The position numbers were made by a program, and so were the translations under genes. Below, piece after piece: positions 18,431-25,905 of a stretch of DNA of 64,000 nt. The stretch spans positions 1 through 64,000 of the forward strand of contig WLPX01000005.1 in NCBI GenBank assembly GCA_009698575.1, read 5' to 3'. Below the pieces are notes generated by a model, which saw only the letters and a program-made list of their open reading frames with translations, made no database searches and had not been told where the DNA came from. Each line of letters opens with the position of its first letter. Position 1 is the stretch's first letter. The stretch is from Actinomycetota bacterium (lineage in GTDB: Bacteria; Actinomycetota; Actinomycetes; S36-B12; UBA5976).

Positions 18431-18867
18431 CCTTGCGTTAGTTCTGCTATTCCTGGAAATTGGCCAACTGAATCACACACAATTACGACGGCAGATTTAC
18501 CTTGGCACGCCTCATCCAATTGTTCGGCAAAATTTTGAGCAGTTGTTAAATCGGCCTTTACTAAATCCTGCCAATTAGTCCAGGCAATAACCGTTTTTAG
18601 ATCAGCTGGAGTTGGAATCAACGCAGTTACTAGCTCTGAAATGGCTGCACCTAAAAGCGCTGGTTTTGAAATCTGGTTTGCTGCTACATCAACTAATTCC
18701 CGATCGGAAGTCACCGAACTAGTGTCAAGCCAAATGTAGTTCCAGCCTGCAAGGCCCGCTTCACCAGAAATCACTGGCTCCGAGAAATTAACTTTCCACC
18801 GCAATACGCCTGATAGTCGCTCGGCCTTAAGCATTGCTGCTAATAAGCCAGGAATCGGAGCGGCCAC
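18427..18867 (-). CDS. Conserved-looking protein of unknown function (146 aa)
   Basis: I do not recognise a family. The product is 146 residues with no clear membrane segment. It looks like a small alpha/beta fold: hydrophobic strands such as NYIWLDTSS, KTVIAWTNW and SAVVIVCDS alternate with amphipathic helices. The start is GTG 18865-18867. Its stop overlaps that of the MptA-like gene by 4 bp. In M. tuberculosis the equivalent slot holds Rv2175c, a helix-turn-helix PknL substrate that I recall as also about 146 residues; I see no sequence likeness, so the match may be only positional. Codon pattern and tight packing argue for a real gene. Confidence 0.6.
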   Translation of the reverse strand: MAAPIPGLLAAMLKAERLSGVLRWKVNFSEPVISGEAGLAGWNYIWLDTSSVTSDRELVDVAANQISKPALLGAAISELVTALIPTPADLKTVIAWTNWQDLVKADLTTAQNFAEQLDEACQGKSAVVIVCDSVGQFPGIAELTQG

Positions 18868-19003
18868 TTAAAATCCAATCTTTATCAGTGTGAAAGTTAA
18901 GTCTTTACACGACGGTTAGATGCAACGATACGCGCAAAGGCTTGGGAAACGAAAATTTCGCAATTTATGCGGGTTGCTGTATCCGTGACTCTAGGTCATT
19001 GCA

Positions 19004-19009
19004 TAAAGT
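19004..19009 (+). promoter_or_regulatory. Predicted leaderless -10 of crtB
   Basis: TAAAGT ends seven bases before GTG 19017, identical in hexamer and spacing to the element before the CrtA-like gene. It supports GTG 19017 over the more upstream TTG 18942. Confidence 0.45.
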
Positions 19010-19016
19010 TGCCTCT

Positions 19017-19922
19017 GTGTCCAAGAATGATTTAACTGCGGCTGGCATCACAGATCCGACGTTGCGCCAATCCTATGAACTTTGTCGCCAGTTAAATGCA
19101 AAGCACGGTAAAACCTATTATTTGGCTACGTTGCTACTACCTCCGGAAAAGCGTCCCTACGTTCACGCGTTGTATGGTTTTGCGAGATACGCCGATGAAA
19201 TCGTAGATGATCTGGCATCAACTCTTACTGACAGTGAAAAGGCACAACACTTGACGGCGTGGGGGCAAAACTTCCTTGATAAGTTTGAATCCGGCCAGAC
19301 TGACGATCCAGTTTGTATTGCAGTTCTCGATACCGTACGGCGTTGGAATATTCCACGTGCCCACTTTGAGGCCTTCTTACACTCTATGACTATGGATTTA
19401 ACCGTTACCGAATATCAGACCTATGACGACTTGTACGAATACGTGTACGGCTCAGCCGCGGTAATTGGTTTGCAGATGGTGCCAATTTTGGAGCCATCTG
19501 ATCAAGCGGCTTACGCCCACGCCACTGAGCTGGGTGTTGCTTTTCAATTGGCAAACTTCATACGAGACATCGGCGAAGATTTAGATCGCGGCCGGGTTTA
19601 TTTGCCTTTAGATGAGCTGGCAAAATTTGGGGTAACTCGCGCTGATTTAGAGACCAGAGTTGCAACGCCAAGTATTAAAGCTGCTATCAAGTTTCAAATT
19701 GAACGAGTCCGAGAACTGGAAGCGTCCGCTCGAGTTGGAATAACTATGCTCGGTGCCAAGTCGCAGCCATGTATTGAGACAGCCCGCATTCTTTATTGTG
19801 GAATTGTGGATGCAGTCGCAGACATTGATTATGAAGTTTTTGACAAACGCGCGACAGTTTCGTTGCGTCGTCGGCTGCGTGTTGCCATTCCGGCATATTT
19901 TCAGGCACGCAAACTCTGGTGA
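19017..19922 (+). CDS. crtB: Phytoene synthase
   Basis: Head-to-head condensation of two GGPP molecules to phytoene. The squalene/phytoene synthase Asp motifs are RYADEIVDD and NFIRDIGEDLDRGRVYLP, with YGFARYAD and YVYGSAAVIGLQM around the pocket. From GTG 19017 the protein has 301 residues, normal for CrtB, and begins VSKNDLTAAGITDPTLRQSY. A longer frame from TTG 18942 adds 25 residues without family resemblance. It stands apart from crtE-crtI, and its stop directly abuts the stop of the convergent crtYd with no terminator between. Confidence 0.93.
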   Translation: MSKNDLTAAGITDPTLRQSYELCRQLNAKHGKTYYLATLLLPPEKRPYVHALYGFARYADEIVDDLASTLTDSEKAQHLTAWGQNFLDKFESGQTDDPVCIAVLDTVRRWNIPRAHFEAFLHSMTMDLTVTEYQTYDDLYEYVYGSAAVIGLQMVPILEPSDQAAYAHATELGVAFQLANFIRDIGEDLDRGRVYLPLDELAKFGVTRADLETRVATPSIKAAIKFQIERVRELEASARVGITMLGAKSQPCIETARILYCGIVDAVADIDYEVFDKRATVSLRRRLRVAIPAYFQARKLW

Positions 19923-20324
19923 CTATTGCTTGATGCCTAGTAATTTCCAAACGCTACGCCGCGGCGGACCTGAAACTGGATTTCGCTGAATTCCAGAACG
20001 ACCCAAGGCAACCCAAAATATCAAACTCAAGACCACAAGGCTAAATCCAAAAAGTAAATCCTCAATTGGCGCAAAAAACAATCGGCCATCACCGATGAAC
20101 TGAGGTGAATTAGTTTCTGGTGTGCTTGATCCAATGATGGCTGCACCGTCATATTCAACAATTCCAAAACCTGTCAGAATTCCGTTCGTTACAAGTTGGA
20201 AAAAGATCACTATCGAATATGAAACCCAAAAAAGTCGGCGCGTTAAATGCTTCGTTCGAAAAACCCATAAATCTAGAACTATGGTGATGGCAACTGAGAT
20301 TAGGGCTAACTGGGTGTATGTCAT
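19923..20324 (-). CDS. crtYd: Lycopene beta-cyclase subunit CrtYd
   Basis: Small membrane protein of 133 residues, second half of the heterodimeric lycopene cyclase of Actinobacteria. It starts MTYTQLALISVAITIVLD and contains LFWVSYSIVIFFQLVTNGI. The family motif EDLLFGFSLVVLS follows GRLFFAPI. Together with CrtYc it forms beta rings on lycopene, giving gamma- or beta-carotene. The start overlaps the crtYc stop as ATGA at 20321-20324, so the two are translationally coupled in about equal amounts. A GTG/ATG further upstream is open but would lengthen the overlap. Confidence 0.88.
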   Translation of the reverse strand: MTYTQLALISVAITIVLDLWVFRTKHLTRRLFWVSYSIVIFFQLVTNGILTGFGIVEYDGAAIIGSSTPETNSPQFIGDGRLFFAPIEDLLFGFSLVVLSLIFWVALGRSGIQRNPVSGPPRRSVWKLLGIKQ

Positions 20325-20656
20325 GACTCGCCTTCGTCTCCTGCTTTCCATCCTCGCGCGCTTCGTACAGCTTCAAACGACAGGATCGCACAAATAGGAA
20401 TAACTATAAAAAACAAAATTTCATCTATCGGGATGTTGGCCACTGTTGTTATTCCTGTTATGTATCGTTCATCAAAGGTCCAATGTCCTTGCGAAATGGC
20501 ATAGGCGTCCCAAGCCGAAAAGATTAGAACTATTGGGAAAATTGTAAGAATCAAACGCCATGTCCGTTGGTAAACTCGAGTCCGCAAAAAGAACTCCAAC
20601 CAAGCGGTACCGGCTAAGCAGCCCAGTAAAACGCTGACGTACACAAACTTTGACAT
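20321..20656 (-). CDS. crtYc: Lycopene beta-cyclase subunit CrtYc
   Basis: First half of the heterodimeric lycopene cyclase, 111 residues with three membrane helices. The pattern is YVSVLLGCLAGTAWLEF, IFSAWDAYAISQGHWTFD and IPIDEILFFIVIPI, where the FDERYITG and PIDEILF segments are the conserved ones. The start is ATG 20656 with GGGAG six bases upstream; a longer frame from 20704 would run into the divergent kinase promoter. A TAGATT about 17 bases upstream of the ATG may be its -10. Lycopene is the likely substrate because crtI lies nearby. Confidence 0.88.
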   Translation of the reverse strand: MSKFVYVSVLLGCLAGTAWLEFFLRTRVYQRTWRLILTIFPIVLIFSAWDAYAISQGHWTFDERYITGITTVANIPIDEILFFIVIPICAILSFEAVRSARGWKAGDEGES

Positions 20657-20718
20657 GACAAACTCCCACATCAAATCTACCCTGTCGTGGCGAGCGGACC
20701 ACATTTATCGACTACATC

Positions 20719-20724
20719 TACAAT
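20719..20724 (+). promoter_or_regulatory. Predicted leaderless -10 of the PASTA kinase gene
   Basis: TACAAT, a strong -10 match, ends six bases before GTG 20731 in the 74-bp gap shared with divergent crtYc. Confidence 0.5.
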
Positions 20725-20730
20725 GAAGCA

Positions 20731-22422
20731 GTGACCCTTCCACCAAATTCTGACCCGATACTTGGGAAAGTTTTAGACGATCGCTATCGAGTCGATGAGC
20801 TGATAGCGCACGGCGGCATGGCGACCGTTTATCGCGGAACTGACCTGCGCTTAGGCAGAACTATCGCTTTAAAGGTTTTAAGTGGTGTGATGGCCAATGA
20901 TCCAGACTTTGTTGAGCGGTTCACGCAAGAAGCCCGAGCCACTGCAGCCCTTACTCATCCAAATGTGGTCGCAGTTCATGATCAAGGAATTAGTGCTGGA
21001 TATCCGTATCTAGTTATGGAATTTGTACTTGGCCGAACGATTCGGGAAATTATGGCGCAGTCCGGTCCATTCACCAGCGCACACGCCCTTGAGATCATAA
21101 GTTCAGTTTTGGCTGGACTTGGCTCAGCCCACGATGCCGGCTTTGTGCATCGCGACATCAAGCCAGAAAACGTATTAATCACAAACGATGGCCACATTCG
21201 AGTCACTGACTTTGGGTTAGCTCGAGTAATTAGCGAAACTCCAGTTAGTGATTCAACAGGAGGAGTGCTGCTTGGAACCATGGCTTACTTGTCCCCCGAA
21301 CAGGTTCAACAACTAACTGTCGACCAAAGATCAGATGTATATTCTTGTGGCATTTTGTTATATGAAATGGTTACTGGAGTGGTGCCGTTTACTGGAGCTT
21401 CACCACTAGATGTGGCCTATCAACATGTCAATAGTGCCGTTTCTGCGCCCAGTGCGATACAGCCTGATGTGCCACCAGCAGTAGATCATTTAGTCTTGGC
21501 AGCTACTCGTAAGTTGCCAAGTGATCGGCTTCAAAGTGCGCGCGAATTTCGAGATGGCGTAATTCGAGCTATTTCTGCAGTCCCAAGGGCTGAGGCGTTA
21601 ACAACGGCTATCCCTAGGCAAACTACCCAAACAATAGCCGCACCAGTTCGTGGGGTGCACCGAGCCACAGGATCAGTGCCAATTACAAACCTGAATTCCG
21701 GTATTGGACCAAGTGGGATTCATCGCGCTGCGCCACCTAAACGACGAAGTCGACTTTTTGTCCCGCTCTTGCTGATTTTGGCACTTGCAGTTGGAGGTGG
21801 CGCTTGGTATCAATTCTCAGGTAGCTATGAACAAGTTCCCGCTGTAACGGGGCTCACTATTGAAGAAGTGCTCACTAGTTTTGCGCCATTGAAACTAAGT
21901 ACGCAAGTAATTGAAGAGTTTTCCGAAGAGATTCCAGCGGGGGTAGTTATAAGTTCAGATCCAGGATCTGGCACAAAGGCGCGCAAAGATACGACAGTAA
22001 TCTTGCGCGTATCAAAGGGGCAAGAGCGGTACATAATTCCAGCAGATTTAGCTGGGAAAGATCCAGGGGAAGTTACCAATATTCTTCAGGACCTCACTTT
22101 AACTATTGCAGCCACTAATGAAGTTTTTGACAATCTAGTGCCGATTGGAAAAGTGGTCTCGACTGACCCAGCCGCCGGTACCTCAGTTAAGCGAGCCACG
22201 CCAGTTACGATTTCTATTTCTAAAGGTCCCGATTTAGTTGAAGTACCTGGAGTTATCGACATGGATGTCGCAAAAGCAACTTCGATTTTGCAGGCAGCAG
22301 GATTTCAGGTTGAGACCGTCGATAAATTCGCTGTCGTAATACTTAATCGGGTTTACTCCCAGAACCCTGCAGGCGGTACACAGGCCCCAAAGGGTTCAGT
22401 AATTACTTTGGAAATTCTGTAA
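20731..22422 (+). CDS. pknL: Ser/Thr protein kinase with three PASTA domains (PknL position)
   Basis: Membrane-anchored kinase of 563 residues. The cytoplasmic kinase domain spans about 18-280, with glycine loop AHGGMATVYRG, Lys48 in ALKVL, catalytic loop VHRDIKPENVL, and TDFGLAR. A basic linker leads to one membrane helix near 343-361 (FVPLLLILALAVGGGAW). Three PASTA repeats follow outside, opening at QVPAVTGLTIEEV, YIIPADLAGKDPGEV and EVPGVIDMDVAKA. PASTA domains sense muropeptides or lipid II. Neighbours mptA and DAHP synthase fit Rv2176 (pknL), though I recall the mycobacterial PknL as lacking PASTA domains. Its 3' end overlaps the convergent aroG gene by 20 bp. Confidence 0.9.
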   Translation: MTLPPNSDPILGKVLDDRYRVDELIAHGGMATVYRGTDLRLGRTIALKVLSGVMANDPDFVERFTQEARATAALTHPNVVAVHDQGISAGYPYLVMEFVLGRTIREIMAQSGPFTSAHALEIISSVLAGLGSAHDAGFVHRDIKPENVLITNDGHIRVTDFGLARVISETPVSDSTGGVLLGTMAYLSPEQVQQLTVDQRSDVYSCGILLYEMVTGVVPFTGASPLDVAYQHVNSAVSAPSAIQPDVPPAVDHLVLAATRKLPSDRLQSAREFRDGVIRAISAVPRAEALTTAIPRQTTQTIAAPVRGVHRATGSVPITNLNSGIGPSGIHRAAPPKRRSRLFVPLLLILALAVGGGAWYQFSGSYEQVPAVTGLTIEEVLTSFAPLKLSTQVIEEFSEEIPAGVVISSDPGSGTKARKDTTVILRVSKGQERYIIPADLAGKDPGEVTNILQDLTLTIAATNEVFDNLVPIGKVVSTDPAAGTSVKRATPVTISISKGPDLVEVPGVIDMDVAKATSILQAAGFQVETVDKFAVVILNRVYSQNPAGGTQAPKGSVITLEIL

Positions 22423-23755
22423 CGGACTTCTTGTGCTTACCAAGCATGTCGGCAACTTGAAATGCTAAATCTAAACTTTGCACTCGATTAAGTCTTGGGT
22501 CACAGGCAGTTTCGTACCTAAATGGCAAATCAGTTTCGCTAACTCCCCCGACTCCGCCTAAGCATTCAGTGACATCATCGCCCGTTAGCTCAATGTGAAT
22601 GCCACCTGGATGGGTACCCATTGCATTATGTACTTCAAAGAAGCCACGAACTTCATCGATTACGTCATCGAGAAGTCGAGTCTTGTGTCCGGACGCAGCT
22701 TCCTTGGTATTGCCATGCATGGGATCGCAAACCCAAAGCACTGGTTGATCGGTTTTCTGCACGGCAGCAATGAGCTTTGGTAGAACATCGCGAATGTTTC
22801 CAGCACCCATTCGCGTAATGAACATCAATCGTCCAGGGATGCGATTTGGATTCAACTTTTCGAGTAACGCAAGTAAATCTGACTCAGTAGTCTTTGGCCC
22901 GATCTTTACTCCAATTGGGTTCGTGATTTTCGAAACAAAATCAATATGTGCGCCAGCCAAATCGCGAGTGCGCTCGCCTACCCAAACAAAGTGTCCGGAA
23001 ACGTCATACAGATTTCCGGTACGTGAGTCAGTACGAGTTAATGGCTTTTCGTAATCCAAAAGCAATGCTTCGTGACTGGCGTAAAAATCGGCCCGCTTGA
23101 ACTCGTCAGGGTCGGCACCGCAGGCCGACATAAATGCTAATGCGCGATCAATCTCAGCAGCCATCTCTTCATAGCGCTTTCCCGGAGTTGACTCACTTAC
23201 AAAGTCTTGATTCCAGGAATGAACTTGGCGTAAGTCGGCGTAACCACCTTGCGTAAAGGCTCTAACGAGATTGAGAGTCGCCGCACTTGCGTGATAAGTC
23301 GAAACTAATCGCATCGGATCTGGAATGCGTGACTCGGCAGTAAATTCCAAACCATTTACCGCATCACCACGGTAGGAAGGCAACGTAACGCCGTCAATAG
23401 TTTCATCGGCGGAACTACGTGGCTTGCCGTATTGGCCCGCAATGCGACCAATCTTTACCACTGGTAGTGAAGCTCCGTACGTTAATACGATTGCCATTTG
23501 TAAAACGGTTTTTAGGCGAGCCCGAATTGAATCTGCGGTATTTGCCACAAAAGTTTCTGCGCAGTCTCCACCCATAAGTACAAAAGAATCACCTTGGCAA
23601 GCGGCACCTAGCCGCGCAGTTAAGTCATCGCATTCACCGGCGAAAACTAACGGAGGTAGGCCAGCCAAAATTTCTTGCGCACGCAAAAGTTCTGCGGCAT
23701 CAGGCCATGCAGGTTGCTGAGCGGCTGGTAAATCGGGCCAAGATATTTGGGTCAC
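22403..23755 (-). CDS. aroG: 3-deoxy-D-arabino-heptulosonate 7-phosphate synthase, class II
   Basis: First step of the shikimate pathway: phosphoenolpyruvate plus erythrose 4-phosphate gives DAHP. Length 450 and sequence are those of the class II (plant/actinobacterial) enzyme. Recognisable parts are FVLMGGDCAETF with the metal Cys, KIGRIAGQYGKPRS, WVGERTRDLAGAHIDF, GVKIGPKTTES, and WVCDPMHGNT. The start GTG 23755 follows TAATCT by six bases on the minus strand. It converges on the kinase gene, as Rv2178c does on pknL. Confidence 0.95.
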   Translation of the reverse strand: MTQISWPDLPAAQQPAWPDAAELLRAQEILAGLPPLVFAGECDDLTARLGAACQGDSFVLMGGDCAETFVANTADSIRARLKTVLQMAIVLTYGASLPVVKIGRIAGQYGKPRSSADETIDGVTLPSYRGDAVNGLEFTAESRIPDPMRLVSTYHASAATLNLVRAFTQGGYADLRQVHSWNQDFVSESTPGKRYEEMAAEIDRALAFMSACGADPDEFKRADFYASHEALLLDYEKPLTRTDSRTGNLYDVSGHFVWVGERTRDLAGAHIDFVSKITNPIGVKIGPKTTESDLLALLEKLNPNRIPGRLMFITRMGAGNIRDVLPKLIAAVQKTDQPVLWVCDPMHGNTKEAASGHKTRLLDDVIDEVRGFFEVHNAMGTHPGGIHIELTGDDVTECLGGVGGVSETDLPFRYETACDPRLNRVQSLDLAFQVADMLGKHKKSVTEFPK

Positions 23756-23761
23756 TTCCTT

Positions 23762-23767
23762 AGATTA
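23762..23767 (-). promoter_or_regulatory. Predicted leaderless -10 of the DAHP synthase gene
   Basis: TAATCT on the minus strand ends six bases before GTG 23755, within the 80-bp gap shared with the divergent phosphofructokinase gene. Confidence 0.45.
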
Positions 23768-23823
23768 GTGGCGTTTCTAGCGGTTTACTAAATCTGGAAC
23801 TCAGTTCGATCCGGCCGCACGAG

Positions 23824-23829
23824 TAGAAT
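23824..23829 (+). promoter_or_regulatory. Predicted leaderless -10 of the phosphofructokinase gene
   Basis: TAGAAT ends six bases before ATG 23836. No Shine-Dalgarno sequence is present. Confidence 0.5.
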
Positions 23830-23835
23830 TGCGAT

Positions 23836-25071
23836 ATGTCCGAGGCTAAATCAATCAAACGCGTGGCGTTGCTAACGGCTGGCGGTTTAGCCCCTTGTCT
23901 ATCAGCAGCAGTTGGGGCACTGATTGAGCGCTATAGCGAAGTTGCCCCTGGCGTCGAAATTATCGCTTACCGAAATGGCTACCGCGGACTGCTACTTGGT
24001 GACTTTATTGTTATTACCCCAGAAATCCGGAGCCAGGCTCACTTATTGCAGGCTTTCGGCGGTAGCCCAATCGGCAACTCCCGCGTCAAGTTAACAAACA
24101 TTCAAGATTGTGTGACTCGCGGCCTAGTGCAACCTGGGCAAGACCCACAACAAGTTGCAGCTGAACAACTAGTAGCTGATGGCGTTGATGTTCTGCACAC
24201 TATTGGGGGCGACGATACAAATACTGCTGCTGCCGAACTTGCTACTTACCTTGCCAAGAATAACTACGGTCTTGGGGTTGTAGGCCTGCCAAAAACTATC
24301 GATAACGATGTATTCCCAATTGCGCAATCACTTGGTGCTTGGACCGCCGCAGATCAAGGCGCTTTGCACTTTAGCAATATCGTGTCCGAGCATACTTCCA
24401 GTCCAAAAATGTTGATAGTGCACGAGGTAATGGGTCGTCACTGCGGTTGGCTAACAGCAGCAACTGCAATTTCCTACCGAAAGCTGCTAGATGAGATGAC
24501 GTGGTTGCCTGAGTTTGGATTAACTCGCAATCGACGCGAAGTGCACGCAGTTTACATACCAGAAATTGAAATCGACTTAACAACAGAAGCTAAGCGATTG
24601 AGCGCTGTCATGGAAAGCGTAGGAAACGTAAATATTTTCCTCTCGGAAGGTGCTGGCGTTGATTCAATCGTTGGCGAAATGCGAACTCGTGGAGAAGATA
24701 TTCCACTTGACCCATTTGGTCACGTCAAGATCGACAAGATAAATCCTGGTGCTTGGTTTGCAGATCAGTTTGCGCCAATGATTGGGGCCGAAAAAGTTTT
24801 AGTACAAAAGTCTGGCTACTTCGCTCGCTCCGCTCCGGCAAATGAGCGGGATCAAAAATTGATCCGAGACTGCGCTGAGGTAGCAGTCCAAGCTGCGTTA
24901 TCTGGTGTTAGTGGTCTTGTTGGTCAAGATGAAGATCGCAATAACGAGATCCGGGCTTGTGAGTTTGAAAGAGTAGCTGGCGCAAAGCCATTTAATACTG
25001 AGCAGCCATGGTTTAACAAATTGCTAAAACAGATTGGCCAGCCAAAAGGCTCACCGACGCAAGCCCACTAA
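23836..25071 (+). CDS. Pyrophosphate-type 6-phosphofructokinase
   Basis: Phosphorylates fructose 6-phosphate to the 1,6-bisphosphate. Two signature stretches indicate diphosphate rather than ATP as donor: TIGGDDTNTAA, where ATP enzymes have GGDGS, and LPKTIDNDV, where ATP enzymes have PGTIDND. HEVMGRHCGWLTAATA and FLSEGAGVD are the fructose-phosphate and domain-closing segments. The 411 residues fit the longer PPi-dependent group of Actinobacteria. The reaction is reversible, so it could act in gluconeogenesis too. The gene stops 6 bp from the convergent plsC. Confidence 0.88.
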   Translation: MSEAKSIKRVALLTAGGLAPCLSAAVGALIERYSEVAPGVEIIAYRNGYRGLLLGDFIVITPEIRSQAHLLQAFGGSPIGNSRVKLTNIQDCVTRGLVQPGQDPQQVAAEQLVADGVDVLHTIGGDDTNTAAAELATYLAKNNYGLGVVGLPKTIDNDVFPIAQSLGAWTAADQGALHFSNIVSEHTSSPKMLIVHEVMGRHCGWLTAATAISYRKLLDEMTWLPEFGLTRNRREVHAVYIPEIEIDLTTEAKRLSAVMESVGNVNIFLSEGAGVDSIVGEMRTRGEDIPLDPFGHVKIDKINPGAWFADQFAPMIGAEKVLVQKSGYFARSAPANERDQKLIRDCAEVAVQAALSGVSGLVGQDEDRNNEIRACEFERVAGAKPFNTEQPWFNKLLKQIGQPKGSPTQAH

Positions 25072-25077
25072 TACAAC

Positions 25078-25770
25078 CTAGTTAGCACTCTTTGATCTTG
25101 ATGCGTACTTGTCTACATATTCTTGCCCAGATAGATCCATAATTCGATACATGATTTCATCGGTTAATGAGCGAAGTACGAATCGATCATCTTCCATTCC
25201 GTAGTAACGCGAAAAATCAAGCGGTTCACCGATTCGAATACCTACTTCAACTCCAAAATTTGGGCGGGAGCGACCAATAGGTTGCACCATTTCGGTATTA
25301 ATCATGGCAACCGGAATAACCGGCACTCTTGCTTCCAGGGCCATTCGTGCGACGCCAGTTTTGCCACGATAAAGGCGGCCGTCTGAAGATCGCGTACCTT
25401 CTGGATAAATGCCAAGCAAGTGGCCTTCGGAAAGCAAACGCACGCCAGTTGAAATTGCAGCAGTGCTGGCATTTCCACCAGTTCGATCTACTGGAACTTG
25501 TCCTGCGCCTCTAAAGAATGCTGCTGTTGCTTTTCCGCGAATTCCTGGTCCTTCAAAATACTCACTCTTGGCCATGAAAGTAATTTTTCGCGGCACGGCA
25601 ATTGGTAAGAAAATCGAGTCGGAAAACGAAAGGTGATTACTCGCCAAAATAGCGGAGCCAGTTTCCGGAATGTTTTCTAGGCCCTCGACCCAAGGATGGA
25701 ATGCCACCTCAATGGCAGGTCCGATGGCTACCTTCTTGAGAAACTTATAAAAGTTATCGCGCTCAGACAC
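25078..25770 (-). CDS. plsC: 1-acyl-glycerol-3-phosphate acyltransferase family protein
   Basis: Membrane-associated acyltransferase of about 230 residues. The catalytic NHxxxxD motif is NHLSFSDSIF. The second block is FRGAGQVPVDRTGG, the third YPEGTRSSDGRLYRGKTG, and the fourth VPVIPVAMIN. It probably makes phosphatidic acid or acylates a related lipid; the Rv2182c position is the same. I prefer GTG 25770, preceded by TACCGT at seven bases and giving VSERDNFYKFLKKVA. A TTG six codons upstream (25788) is in frame. Confidence 0.88.
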   Translation of the reverse strand: MSERDNFYKFLKKVAIGPAIEVAFHPWVEGLENIPETGSAILASNHLSFSDSIFLPIAVPRKITFMAKSEYFEGPGIRGKATAAFFRGAGQVPVDRTGGNASTAAISTGVRLLSEGHLLGIYPEGTRSSDGRLYRGKTGVARMALEARVPVIPVAMINTEMVQPIGRSRPNFGVEVGIRIGEPLDFSRYYGMEDDRFVLRSLTDEIMYRIMDLSGQEYVDKYASRSKSAN

Positions 25771-25905
25771 AACCCTTACGGTAGCCAAGGAAGTCGCTTA
25801 CAGCAATTACGATGCCTCAAATCGGACACTTTTGGCAGTTTTTACTTCGTTTTTGCTAACTCTGGGTTACCCTCACATAAGGCTTTTTATCGAAAGGTGA
25901 CCTCT

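Noticed and set aside
18942..19016. TTG-started N-terminal extension of crtB
   Set aside because: The added residues do not resemble phytoene synthases, and GTG 19017 has TAAAGT at seven bases.
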